DNA from: Caldifarciminota bacterium
GTDB lineage: Bacteria > Hydrothermota > UBA3073
Assembly (NCBI GenBank): GCA_030606335.1
Contig: JAUWGP010000007.1
Coordinates: forward strand, 30,203 to 94,202
Reading direction: 5' to 3'
DNA: 64,000 bases
In this document: positions 17,991 to 26,608 of the stretch, piece by piece
How the letters are laid out: each line of letters starts with the position of its first letter
Numbering within the stretch: the stretch's first letter is position 1
Notes under the pieces: generated by a model
Database searches by the model: none
The model's input: the letters and a program-made list of their open reading frames with translations, nothing else
Told to the model about the DNA's origin: nothing
Translations under genes and position numbers: made by a program

Positions 17991-18884
17991 ATGATTAAAC
18001 TATTCTATTATCTCACCTGGCTGGTTAAGTGCAAATTCTTTAAGAAAAAAATTCCATTAACCAGTTCTATTATCATAACAGATAAATGTAATTTAAAATG
18101 TAAACATTGTATTGTTGCTAACTTAGGGTATAAGGACTTAGCATTTTATGAGGTTAAAAAAGCTATTAAAAAGTTGTTCCAAAGTGGTTCCCGAATGCTT
18201 GTAATTACCGGAGGGGAACCATTTTTATGGAAGAATAATAACTATACCATAGATGATGCAGTAGAATATGCGAAACAATTAGGCTTTTTTCGAGTAGTAA
18301 TATGTACTAATGGAACTTTTAAATTGGAATCGAAGGCTGATTATTTATGGGTAAGTCTCGATGGTTTTCCTGAAGAACATAAGGTTATTAGAGGTGATGT
18401 ATACTCTCAGGTAGTAAAAAACATCACTTCTTCTTCTCATCATGGTATATATATAAATTTCACTATAAGTAAAATCAATTTTCACAATCTTGAAAATTCT
18501 GCAGAATATATTTTTAACCTCAAGAATGTAAAAGGTATCCTGTTTCATATCTTCACACCATACATTGGTTCGAATAAAAATCTGGCTTTGAATAGTGATG
18601 AAAGAAATTATTCAATAGATAAACTGTATAAAATCAAGAAAAGACATCCAATAAGAGTATCTAATACCTTTTCAGGTATAAGAACCTTAAAAAAGGATAA
18701 TTGGATTAGACCCATATGGTCGAGTATTACGATAAATCAGGGTGAAATAGGGCCTTGTTGTTGTCGGAAGGGAATTTACAATGAGGATGTCTGTCGTAAC
18801 TGTGGGTGTACCCCCGCAATAGAGACATGGGTTTTAGAGCGACTCAGTCCTCTTGCAATAATTGAAAATCTGCGTTTCTTATGA
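17991..18884 (+). CDS. Radical SAM protein
   Basis: 297 residues. CNLKCKHC (CxxxCxxC) at about residues 29-36, then LVITGGEPFLW (the GGEP SAM-binding motif) and VVICTNG. After the barrel there is a cysteine-rich end, GPCCCRKG, CRNCGC, that probably holds a further cluster, though its spacing does not fit a classic SPASM domain. It resembles small regulators of the MoaA/SkfB-like group. It lies just 57 bases after the DUF6141 gene. Substrate unknown; no peptide precursor is evident next to it. Confidence 0.8.
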   Translation: MIKLFYYLTWLVKCKFFKKKIPLTSSIIITDKCNLKCKHCIVANLGYKDLAFYEVKKAIKKLFQSGSRMLVITGGEPFLWKNNNYTIDDAVEYAKQLGFFRVVICTNGTFKLESKADYLWVSLDGFPEEHKVIRGDVYSQVVKNITSSSHHGIYINFTISKINFHNLENSAEYIFNLKNVKGILFHIFTPYIGSNKNLALNSDERNYSIDKLYKIKKRHPIRVSNTFSGIRTLKKDNWIRPIWSSITINQGEIGPCCCRKGIYNEDVCRNCGCTPAIETWVLERLSPLAIIENLRFL

Positions 18885-18914
18885 GAAAGATAGGTAACAG
18901 GTTTTAGGTGATAG

Positions 18915-19027
18915 GTGAAATGTTGAATGTTAGATGTTGAATGTTAGATGTTAAATGTTGTATGTTAAATATTGAATGTTAAATGAGATAAGAGTTGATT
19001 AGTTGAATAGTTAATTGGTTGATTAGG
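18915..19027. repeat. Compound tandem repeat, near-copy of 3269-3380
   Basis: ATGTTGAATGTTAGATG repeats lead into GATAAGAGTTGATTAGTT and AGTTAATTGGTTGATTAGG. This block and its GAAT palindrome are nearly identical to the block before the gene at 3409. Confidence 0.75.
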
Positions 19028-19045
19028 TATAATGAATATTATTCC
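19026..19045 (+). promoter_or_regulatory. GAAT-loop palindrome before start codon
   Basis: GGTATAAT, loop GAAT, ATTATTCC, with one mismatch in the stem. The distance from TATAAT to the ATG is 30 bases, close to 28 in the copy before 3409. Confidence 0.45.
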
Positions 19046-19057
19046 AGGTAGACTTTT

Positions 19058-19750
19058 ATGAAAAAGATTGGTATTATTGGTGGATTAGGACCTGAATCAA
19101 CGATTGATTACTATCGTTTAATCCTTGATTTATACCGTAAAGAAAAAACTGAGAAAGAAGGTCCCGAAATCATAATTTACAGCCTTAATTTTAATAAAGT
19201 TTTTAGAATAATGGAAACTATGAGATGGGATAAATTGAAAGATTTACTGGTGGATGCAGTAAAGTCAATTTCAAAGGCTGGTGCTGACTTCGCACTTATC
19301 GCTTCTAATACACCCCATATAGTATTTGAACAGGTTAAAGCCCTCTCCCCTATACCGATGTTGAGTATTGTTGAGGAGACATGTAAGGTAATTGAATGTC
19401 TAAGTTTAAAAAAAGTTGGTCTATTTGGCACACAGATTACAATGCAGTCAGATTACTATCAAAAGGTATTCGAAAGGTATAGTATCACAATTGCTGTTCC
19501 CAAAAAACATGAACAGGAATATATACATAAAAAAATAACGACTGAACTTCTTTTTGGAAAAATTCTTGAAGAAACAAGAAAAGGACTTCTTTCGATTGTT
19601 GAAAAAATGATAGAGAGGAATTCGATACAGGGTTTAATTCTTGGATGTACGGAAATACCTTTGATCCTTACCAAAGATGATTTCGGTATAACCTTTTTTA
19701 ATACTTCGAAAATACATGCCGAGAGTGCAGTGAAATACTGCCTATCTTAA
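19058..19750 (+). CDS. Aspartate/glutamate racemase family protein lacking the first catalytic Cys
   Basis: 230 residues. IGIIGGLGPESTIDYY at the N-terminus and LILGCTEIPLI near the end (Cys197) mark the family. The usual first catalytic Cys is replaced: the strand reads LIASNTPHI with Ser83 where canonical aspartate racemases have CNT. E. coli YgeA, also 230 residues as I recall, has Thr83 and Cys197 and acts preferentially on L substrates. The most direct reading is a YgeA-like broad racemase with one-sided chemistry. It may supply D-amino acids for the wall. It is single, with weak AGG upstream. Confidence 0.85.
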   Translation: MKKIGIIGGLGPESTIDYYRLILDLYRKEKTEKEGPEIIIYSLNFNKVFRIMETMRWDKLKDLLVDAVKSISKAGADFALIASNTPHIVFEQVKALSPIPMLSIVEETCKVIECLSLKKVGLFGTQITMQSDYYQKVFERYSITIAVPKKHEQEYIHKKITTELLFGKILEETRKGLLSIVEKMIERNSIQGLILGCTEIPLILTKDDFGITFFNTSKIHAESAVKYCLS

Positions 19751-19780
19751 ATCTAAACTATTCCCCCTAAAAAATTATAC

Positions 19781-20069
19781 AGGAGTGACACCATTTATGG
19801 TGTTATAGAAATGACAGCATTTTTGATCTTACAAAGACTTGTCATCGTTTTTTTATAACAGTCTGAAGACTGTCACTCCTTTATGTCTTTTCTGATTTGC
19901 AAAATATGAGATTACTTCGTCGTTCCACTCCTCGCAATGACGTGAGTGAGAGTCTGTCATTGCGAGTCCCGATGACAATCGGGACGCAGCAATCTCATTT
20001 TCAATATCACTATTTTTAACAGTCTAAAGACCGTCACTCCTTTTATAACAGTCTAAAGACCGTCACTCC
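19781..20069. repeat. Dispersed palindromes: GGAGTGACA and GTCATTGCGAG families
   Basis: GGAGTGACA...TGTCACTCC elements lie at 19781-19884. A GAGATTAC...TCGCAATGAC...GTCATTGCGAG...AATCTCAT inverted structure at 19906-19998 has a TCCCGATGACAATCGGGA hairpin inside its right arm. Two direct copies of AACAGTCTAAAGACCGTCAC lie at about 20019-20069. No gene is seen in 19751-20249. Confidence 0.7.
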
Positions 20070-20249
20070 TTCTTGTACTCCCAGAACTCCAGTATATGAG
20101 ATTGCTTAAATTACGTTCGAAATGACATAGAAGGATGTGTCTTGTAGATAAGAATAAATCTGAAACCTTTTCTAAAATCTGTCGTATAATTAATTGAATA
20201 TATAGAAGATCATTGAAACTTTATTAATCTACAAAAAAAGGGGGGAGAG

Positions 20250-20555
20250 ATGATAGGAATAATCGGAATAATAACTGTAGTTATGCAGATATCAGTTCCC
20301 ACAAACAATTATGTGGAAAGAGATCAGATTCCATTTGCAGGATGGATGCCCGAGATAGTCGTTACTGCTTCAAGATATTATGAAGAGGATTATGATTCTA
20401 TTCCTTATATTGGTATGATGCCTGAAATAGTAGTTACGGCACCAAGATACTATGGTGAAGAGAATAAATCTGTTACTGATAACGATAGTTCGATTATAAC
20501 AAACAGAGTTTTTAACACCACATCTTCATCGATAGAAAAAGGGAAAGAACTATAA
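20250..20555 (+). CDS. Small exported protein with two TonB-box-like repeats
   Basis: 101 residues with a strong GGGGGGAGA site. A hydrophobic N-terminus (MIGIIGIITVVMQIS) may be a signal or anchor. Two tandem 24-residue repeats follow, each with MPEIVVTA(S/P)RYY at about residues 32-43 and 56-67. EIVVTAxRY resembles the TonB box and plug entry of TonB-dependent receptors (for example DTLVVTA or ETMVVTAS). The tail is rich in Ser, Thr and Asn. An intrinsic terminator follows at 20591, so it is a monocistronic unit. I know no named family. Confidence 0.65.
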   Translation: MIGIIGIITVVMQISVPTNNYVERDQIPFAGWMPEIVVTASRYYEEDYDSIPYIGMMPEIVVTAPRYYGEENKSVTDNDSSIITNRVFNTTSSSIEKGKEL

Positions 20556-20590
20556 ATCTGATATCTGCTCATCCACTGTAATACCCCAGC

Positions 20591-20623
20591 AAAGCCCCTT
20601 TGATACTACACAAAGGGGCTTTT
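20591..20623 (+). terminator. Intrinsic terminator
   Basis: An AAAGCCCCTTTG/CAAAGGGGCTTT stem with an 8-base loop is followed by TTTTATTTTTT. It ends transcription of the small gene at 20250 and insulates the promoter 10 bases downstream. Confidence 0.9.
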
Positions 20624-20632
20624 ATTTTTTAC

Positions 20633-20661
20633 TTGACAAAGTTAATTTTTAGAGTTATAAT
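20633..20661 (+). promoter_or_regulatory. Consensus sigma-70 promoter
   Basis: TTGACA, 17-base spacer, TATAAT. It points at the methyltransferase operon starting at 20784, leaving a leader of about 115 bases in which I recognise no riboswitch. Confidence 0.85.
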
Positions 20662-20783
20662 CAGAGGTTAAATTACTACTGCATATATTATAAAGAAATT
20701 AAATCGAAATAGGTATTGAAGAAGATACTTAAAAATAGATAAAGGATTTAAAAACAGATATTAACTACTAATGACCTATTATT

Positions 20784-22250
20784 ATGAGACCTGTTATTAG
20801 ATTTTTGGAAGATAAACTAATAGAAAGGATAATTACTGAAGCAAGATATATACTCTGCAAGCTGGGTGTCGAAATACACAATAAATATATTCTATCTATA
20901 CTCGCCGATAATGGTGCCATGGTTAATTTAGACAAATATCATGTCTGGTTTACTGAGGATATAATAGATATGGCTTTACAAACCACACCTGAATCATTTA
21001 AACTTTTTGACGTACTTGGTAACAAAACACATAATTTTTCAAAACAAAACGTATATTTTACCCCAGGTTCGGCTGCACTGAATATATTAGATTCTAAAAC
21101 AAAAAAAATACGTAGACCAACCACGAACGATTATATAAACTATACCAAGGTTATAAGCCAGCTTGAAAACATTGCATCTCAAAGCACTGCATTCATACCA
21201 GCAGACGTGCATGAAAAGGTTTCTGACAGCTATCGGCTTTATTTAAGTCTATTATTTTGTGAAAAGCCTGTCATTACTGGAACTTTCACTATTGAATCAT
21301 TTAATGTAATGAAAGATTTTCAACTGGCCATTCGTGGAACAAAAGATGCGTTGAAAGAAAAACCACTTACGATATTCTCCTGTTGTCCCACATCACCACT
21401 TAAGTGGAGTGATGTCACATCACAAAATACAGTAGATTGTGCCTTATACTCAATACCGATCGAGTTCATATCCATGCCCTTATCTGGATTTATGGCACCT
21501 GTTACCCTGGTTGGAACACTGGTTCAACATACAGCCGAGACTTTAAGTGGTATCGTTATTAGCCAACTTAGTAATCCAGGAACTCCTGTTCTTTATGGTG
21601 GTTCACCTGCAATATTTGATATTCGGTATGAAACAACTCCAATGGGTGCTGTGGAAACACAGATGATTGATTGTGCATACAACGAAATTGGAAAATATTT
21701 GGGCATACCAACGCAGGCATACATTTCGCTTAGCGATTCGAAGCAACTTGACGCCCAGGCTGGTCTTGAATCATCAATGGGTGCAACGCTGGCTGTACTG
21801 TCAGGTATCAACAACATATCAGGTCCTGGTATGCTTGATTTTGAGAGTTGTCAAAGCCTTGAGAAGCTAATATTAGATAATGAAATCTGTGGAATGGCCC
21901 TCCGTCTAATCAAAGGCATCAAACCCAAAGAAGATTTCCCTGCTATTCCAAGGTTTCAGGAACTTCTTGCCGAAAAGCACCTGTTAATATCAAAACATAC
22001 ACGTCGCTATCTCAAGGAAGAACAATACGTTCCAGGACCAGTAATTGACCGAGCAAATAGAGACAGATGGCAGGAGGATGGAGGTTTAAGCCTTTATAAC
22101 CGTGCATTCGGAGAAGTTGAAAGACTAATAAATGAATACAAACCATCAAGGTTGAACAGTGGTATTAAAAAAGAGTTAAGAAAACTTATGGAGAATGAAG
22201 CGAAACGTTATGGAATGGAAAAGCTTCCATCGTACAACAAAGTTAAATAA
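20784..22250 (+). CDS. MttB-family (trimethylamine/glycine-betaine type) corrinoid methyltransferase, non-pyrrolysine
   Basis: 488 residues, full family length, with no in-frame stop, so it belongs to the pyrrolysine-free branch that includes glycine-betaine and related quaternary-amine methyltransferases. Features include TPGSAALNILDSKTKKIRRP near the N-terminus and GAVETQMIDCAYNEIGKYLG in the barrel. These enzymes demethylate a quaternary or methyl amine onto a cognate cob(I)alamin protein. The stop abuts the ATG of the corrinoid protein gene exactly. Substrate not determinable from sequence. Confidence 0.88.
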   Translation: MRPVIRFLEDKLIERIITEARYILCKLGVEIHNKYILSILADNGAMVNLDKYHVWFTEDIIDMALQTTPESFKLFDVLGNKTHNFSKQNVYFTPGSAALNILDSKTKKIRRPTTNDYINYTKVISQLENIASQSTAFIPADVHEKVSDSYRLYLSLLFCEKPVITGTFTIESFNVMKDFQLAIRGTKDALKEKPLTIFSCCPTSPLKWSDVTSQNTVDCALYSIPIEFISMPLSGFMAPVTLVGTLVQHTAETLSGIVISQLSNPGTPVLYGGSPAIFDIRYETTPMGAVETQMIDCAYNEIGKYLGIPTQAYISLSDSKQLDAQAGLESSMGATLAVLSGINNISGPGMLDFESCQSLEKLILDNEICGMALRLIKGIKPKEDFPAIPRFQELLAEKHLLISKHTRRYLKEEQYVPGPVIDRANRDRWQEDGGLSLYNRAFGEVERLINEYKPSRLNSGIKKELRKLMENEAKRYGMEKLPSYNKVK

Positions 22251-22898
22251 ATGGATATACTAAATAAAATATCGGAATATTTACAAGATGGAAACATTGA
22301 AATGGTATCAGAACTTACAAAGCAGGCAATAAAAGAAAAGATACCACCCAAGGAGATACTTGACAATGGTTTGATTGATGGTATGAACGTAATAGGAGAA
22401 AAGTTCAAAATACACGAAATATTCATACCAGATGTTCTTTTAGCTGCAAAGTCAATGTATGCAGGGATGAATGAATTAAAACCTCTTCTTATCAAGGCAG
22501 GAATCCCTGCAATTGGGAAGATTGTTATTGGTACTATCCAGGGAGACCTCCATGACATTGGCAAAAATCTCGTCGCTATTATGCTAAAAGGAGCAGGATT
22601 TGAGGTAATTGACCTTGGTAATAATGTTCCACCCGAAAAATTCATAGAGACTGCCAAAAGGGAAAATGCTGACGTTATTGGTATGTCTGCTTTACTAACA
22701 ACAACTATGACAGCTATGAAGAAGGTTATAGACCTTTTAAAAGAGCAGGGCTTGTCTAATAAAATAAAGGTTATAATTGGTGGCGCCCCCACATCAGAGG
22801 AGTTTGCACGACAAATTGGGGCAGACGCATATTGTTATGATGCAGCAAGTGCGGTTGAATCTGTAAAAGTTTTAATAGCAAATAAATTTAAGCGATAG
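22251..22898 (+). CDS. Methyltransferase corrinoid protein (B12-binding)
   Basis: 215 residues. The N-terminal helical cap domain (about 1-85) is followed by a Rossmann B12 domain with GDLHDIGKNLV (DxHxxG, the lower-ligand His), GMSALLTTTM and IIGGAPTS. It is the methyl carrier of three-component systems and is equivalent to MttC/MtgC and the central domains of MetH. It starts immediately after the MttB homolog's stop codon and is followed 53 bases later by a homocysteine methyltransferase domain, which defines its likely donor and acceptor. Confidence 0.93.
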   Translation: MDILNKISEYLQDGNIEMVSELTKQAIKEKIPPKEILDNGLIDGMNVIGEKFKIHEIFIPDVLLAAKSMYAGMNELKPLLIKAGIPAIGKIVIGTIQGDLHDIGKNLVAIMLKGAGFEVIDLGNNVPPEKFIETAKRENADVIGMSALLTTTMTAMKKVIDLLKEQGLSNKIKVIIGGAPTSEEFARQIGADAYCYDAASAVESVKVLIANKFKR

Positions 22899-22951
22899 TA
22901 ATAAGATAGAATAATTAATGTAATTTATCAATATAATATTCATAACTCAAG

Positions 22952-23848
22952 ATGAAACCAATACTTGAAAGATTAAAAAATGATGAGGTTTTCGTTTCTG
23001 ATGGAGCAATCGGTACATTGTTATTAGAGAGGGGGCTCAATGAAGGCGAACCTCCTGAAGCCTTTAATATTTCACATCCAGAGATCATTGAAGAGATTGC
23101 CCACCTTTATCTTGAAGCTGGAGCAGATATAATACAAACCAACACCTTTGGTGCATCACCATTAAAGCTTTCACATTATTCACTTCAGGATAGAACTGAG
23201 GAGATAAATAGAAAGGCAGTCCAATGTGTTAGAAATGCCGTGAAGGATTCTGTCTATATTTCTGCCTCTTGCGGTCCAACCAATAGATTATTAAAACCTT
23301 ACGGTGATATAGATCCTGAAGATATATACGAGGCTTTTGAAAGACAGATAAGAGCACAAATAGAAGCAGGTGTAGACATAGTATGTATAGAAACAATGAC
23401 TGATTTGAAGGAAACAATACTTGCGGTTAAAGCAGCAAAAACTGTATCAACAAAAATCCCGGTCATAGCTACCATGACATTTGAGAATACAAAGAGAGGT
23501 TTTTACACTATTATGGGAACAAATATAGAAAAGGCAGTTGAAGGTCTCGAATTGGCAGGTGCAGATATAATAGGCTCTAATTGTGGGAATGGTATAGAAA
23601 TCATGATTAAAATAGCAAAATTTTTTAAAAAATATACTAACCTACCTGTAATTATCCAATCTAATGCAGGTATACCAGAGGTTCATTACGGCAAAATTAC
23701 ATACCCTGATACACCAGATTTTATGGCAGAAAAAGCTAAAGAACTTATTGCATCTGGTGTTTCTATAATCGGAGGCTGTTGTGGAACAACTCCTGAACAT
23801 ATAAAAGCCATCCGAAAATTAGTTGATTCCTTGATGTTTACGATATAA
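22952..23848 (+). CDS. Homocysteine S-methyltransferase domain protein (MetH N-terminal-like)
   Basis: 298 residues forming one Hcy-binding barrel: VSDGAIGTLLLERG at the N-terminus, IIGSNCGNGIE and IIGGCCGTTPEHI supplying the three zinc-binding cysteines. It has no folate (pterin-binding) domain or B12 domain of its own. In family terms it transfers a methyl group to homocysteine, giving methionine. Following MttB and the corrinoid protein, it probably takes the methyl group from the latter. The alternative is a thetin- or betaine-type direct methyltransferase. Confidence 0.88.
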   Translation: MKPILERLKNDEVFVSDGAIGTLLLERGLNEGEPPEAFNISHPEIIEEIAHLYLEAGADIIQTNTFGASPLKLSHYSLQDRTEEINRKAVQCVRNAVKDSVYISASCGPTNRLLKPYGDIDPEDIYEAFERQIRAQIEAGVDIVCIETMTDLKETILAVKAAKTVSTKIPVIATMTFENTKRGFYTIMGTNIEKAVEGLELAGADIIGSNCGNGIEIMIKIAKFFKKYTNLPVIIQSNAGIPEVHYGKITYPDTPDFMAEKAKELIASGVSIIGGCCGTTPEHIKAIRKLVDSLMFTI

Positions 23849-23999
23849 TCTCCCTGGCTTCTTTATTATTATATACTCCATTCAATATATATTGACCTTT
23901 TTCTATCAGGATTTGTAAAACATTTGGTACGAATTAAATTCATTTCTGCATGCTGCATTACCAAGGTAATGCACTCCAAAAAAATTCGCTAAAAAGGAT

Positions 24000-24090
24000 G
24001 AGATTTCCGCGCTCATTCCATTTCCTCGCAATGACAGATACTAACCTATGTCATTGCGAGGAAACCGTAAGGTTAACGAAGTAATCTCAT
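24000..24090. repeat. GTCATTGCGAG inverted repeat
   Basis: GAGATTTCC...CTCGCAATGACA and TGTCATTGCGAGGAAACC...AATCTCAT face each other. The right arm carries an AACC-GTAA-GGTT hairpin at the place where other copies have different hairpins. The spacer 23849-24105 holds no gene. Confidence 0.7.
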
Positions 24091-24105
24091 TATCACATTT
24101 CTACT

Positions 24106-26091
24106 ATGATTAAAATTAATAATATATGTTTAGGTTACGCAAAAAAGGTACTCTTTAATAATATTAATTGGTTGATTACTGAAAAAAGCAGAACTGGTTT
24201 AGTAGGAGATAATGGAACAGGTAAAACTACCTTGCTCAGAGCAATCCTTGGTGACGTAATTCTTGATTCTGGAACTATCACAATCTCAGGAAAATATAGA
24301 AGTATAGGGTATCTCCCTCAAGACCTTGTTGAACTCGAGTCTATTAATATAATCGATTATCTTGAAAAGAAAAGCGGAATTTTAAAAATTAAGCAATCCA
24401 TAGAAAACTATATGGAAAAATTATCAACCTGTGTCCCATCAACAGAAAAGTATGATAACATATTAAAGAGATACGAAACCGCAGTAGAATTATTCAATAT
24501 GAAGGATGGTTATTCATTTGAGGCAAATACTAAAAAAATATTAAGTGGATTGGGTTTCAAGGATGAGGATTTCTTTAAGAATTGCTCTGAGTTTTCCGGT
24601 GGATGGAAGATGAGAATCTTTCTTGCAGGTCTTTTGCTTTCAAAACCAGACATACTGCTCTTAGATGAGCCTACCAATCATCTTGATACTGAGAGTATGG
24701 AATGGGTAGAACATTATCTCAAGGACTACTATGGAACGATCATAGCGATTTCTCATGATAGAGTTTTTTTAGATAAAATCGTTACTCAAATAATAGAGCT
24801 TGCCAACGGTAAAATAACAACATATAAAGGAAACTATTCATTTTATCTCAAAGAAAAATCAAGAAGAATTGAAGCATTTAAAAAACAGATGAAGCTACAG
24901 GATAGTGAAATTAAAAGAATTCAGACCTTCATTGATAGATTTAGATATAAAGCCTCAAAAGCCAAACAGGTACAAAGTAGAATTAAGATGCTGGAAAAAC
25001 TCGACCTTATTGAACTCGATAAAGGGATGAAGAGGGTAAATATAAAATTCCCTGAATGTAAAAGAAGTGGTTATGAAGTTTTAACTGTAAAAAATATATC
25101 TAAAACTTACGGGGATTTAGTTGTTTTTGATGAGATTAATTTCTCTGTTCATAGAGGTGACAGAATTGCGTTTGTAGGAGTTAATGGAGCAGGTAAATCT
25201 ACGCTGGCAAGACTTCTGAGTAAAATTGAAAAGCCTACATCAGGAGAAGTAAAATACGGGATAAATGTTAAAAGTGCTTCATTCTCACAGGAAAGTTCAA
25301 ATAATCTCGATTATTACAAAACGATCTGGGAGGAGATTAATTCTATTACTACTAAAAGTACTAAACTTGAAACAAGAGGTCTACTGGGTGCATTTCTTTT
25401 TTCTGGTGAGGACATTCATAAAAAGATTGGAATATTATCTGGGGGTGAAAAATCAAGGTTGGCGCTGCTCAAGATATTACTTCAAGACTCAAACTTTTTA
25501 ATACTTGATGAGCCTACAAATCATCTTGATATTAAAACGAAAGAGATTTTTCAAAACGCCTTACTCAATTATACAGGTACTGTAGTGATTGTATCACATG
25601 ATAGATACTTTCTGGATAATCTTGTTAATAGAATAATCGAAATAAAAGACAAAACCTTTTGTGAGTATCATGGCAATTATTCATACTTCATTGAAAAAAG
25701 GGCAAAAAAAGAAGCAATGAAGAATGTAGACGCAGTTTTCGAAGTTACTACTGACAAAACAAACAAGAAAGCACCCGGTTTTAAAACTAAGGAACAAAAG
25801 AGACAGGAAGCAGAAAAAAGAAACCAGCTTTATAGACTCAGGAAAGACCTTATCAAAAAATTAGAATTAACTGAAGAAAAGATTAATGAACTTGAGAATA
25901 TTAGAGAAAAAAATGAAACTTTACTATGTAGTTGCGATATAATGAATAACCCCATAAATGTTAAAACCTTAGCTAAAGATATAAAGCTTACAACGAGTAA
26001 ATTAGAAAAGTTATACTCAGAATGGGACAGACTGCTTATTGTGCTTGCTGAAATTGATAATGAGAAAAAGAGGAATTTAATTTCCACATAG
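24106..26091 (+). CDS. ABC-F family ATPase (Uup/YheS-like)
   Basis: 661 residues with two ABC domains and no membrane part. The first has GDNGTGKTTL, FSGGWKMR and LLLDEPTNHLD; the second has GVNGAGKSTLA, LSGGEKSR and LILDEPTNHLD. The linker between them (about 235-300) is basic and helical, the P-site tRNA interaction motif of ABC-F proteins. A C-terminal coiled coil rich in Lys/Glu runs from about 560 to 661, as in Uup. These proteins act on the ribosome or, for Uup, on branched DNA or ribosome assembly. Both catalytic Glu are intact. Confidence 0.9.
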   Translation: MIKINNICLGYAKKVLFNNINWLITEKSRTGLVGDNGTGKTTLLRAILGDVILDSGTITISGKYRSIGYLPQDLVELESINIIDYLEKKSGILKIKQSIENYMEKLSTCVPSTEKYDNILKRYETAVELFNMKDGYSFEANTKKILSGLGFKDEDFFKNCSEFSGGWKMRIFLAGLLLSKPDILLLDEPTNHLDTESMEWVEHYLKDYYGTIIAISHDRVFLDKIVTQIIELANGKITTYKGNYSFYLKEKSRRIEAFKKQMKLQDSEIKRIQTFIDRFRYKASKAKQVQSRIKMLEKLDLIELDKGMKRVNIKFPECKRSGYEVLTVKNISKTYGDLVVFDEINFSVHRGDRIAFVGVNGAGKSTLARLLSKIEKPTSGEVKYGINVKSASFSQESSNNLDYYKTIWEEINSITTKSTKLETRGLLGAFLFSGEDIHKKIGILSGGEKSRLALLKILLQDSNFLILDEPTNHLDIKTKEIFQNALLNYTGTVVIVSHDRYFLDNLVNRIIEIKDKTFCEYHGNYSYFIEKRAKKEAMKNVDAVFEVTTDKTNKKAPGFKTKEQKRQEAEKRNQLYRLRKDLIKKLELTEEKINELENIREKNETLLCSCDIMNNPINVKTLAKDIKLTTSKLEKLYSEWDRLLIVLAEIDNEKKRNLIST

Positions 26092-26281
26092 ACAAGCACT
26101 CTAATAATTAACGTGTGTCAGGTTCTTGAAAGGCTCTTGATAGTCGCAGCGGACTCCTTACTGCTGTAACTAAAGGATATTGAATAGAGCTTGATTTTCC
26201 GGCAATTTTGATAAGTTAATATTGTAGGATAACTTATAAACTATCATTTAACTTATTTCAAGTAATAGCCAAATTATTTTC

Positions 26282-26310
26282 TTGACAGAATGAATTTTTT
26301 AGGTTATATT
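26282..26310 (+). promoter_or_regulatory. Sigma-70 promoter
   Basis: TTGACA, 17-base spacer, TATATT. The next gene is at 26609, giving a leader of about 290 bases that contains the hairpin element 26397-26586. Confidence 0.75.
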
Positions 26311-26396
26311 ATATGTTAAGCAACATATAGAATTTCAATGGAAAATATGCACGTATTTTAACTATAGTGAAATCAAAAATTAACTACCAGAATAAA

Positions 26397-26586
26397 GGTA
26401 GTGTCAAAAATAATATGAAAGGATATGAAATTAAAAATGTAGGGGTTCGATTTATCGAACCCGCAAAAGAAACGGGTCGGATGAATCCGACCCCTACAAG
26501 AATCAGGAAGAGACAAGCAAAAAGTAGATCACTGCTTTTAAAATTGTAGGTTAGAAGAAAATAGGCAAAAGTTTTTTGACACTACC
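26397..26586 (+). repeat. MITE-like/leader element copy 1 with 14-bp terminal inverted repeats
   Basis: GGTAGTGTCAAAAA at the left is a perfect inverse of TTTTTGACACTACC at the right. The flanks AGAATAAA (26389-26396) and AGAACAAA (26587-26594) differ by one base, resembling an 8-bp target duplication. The interior has two hairpins, GGGTTCGATTTATCGAACCC and GGGTCGGATGAATCCGACCC. It codes for nothing. A shorter relative lies at 48320-48482. Confidence 0.65.
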
Positions 26587-26608
26587 AGAACAAAAGAAAG
26601 GAGGTCAT

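Noticed and set aside
20784..22250. Pyrrolysine codon in the MttB homolog
   Set aside because: The frame is full length with no in-frame TAG, so it belongs to the non-pyrrolysine branch.
26440..26462. GGTTCGAT string resembling a tRNA T-arm
   Set aside because: It is one arm of a perfect palindrome in the leader element; no acceptor or anticodon stems fit.
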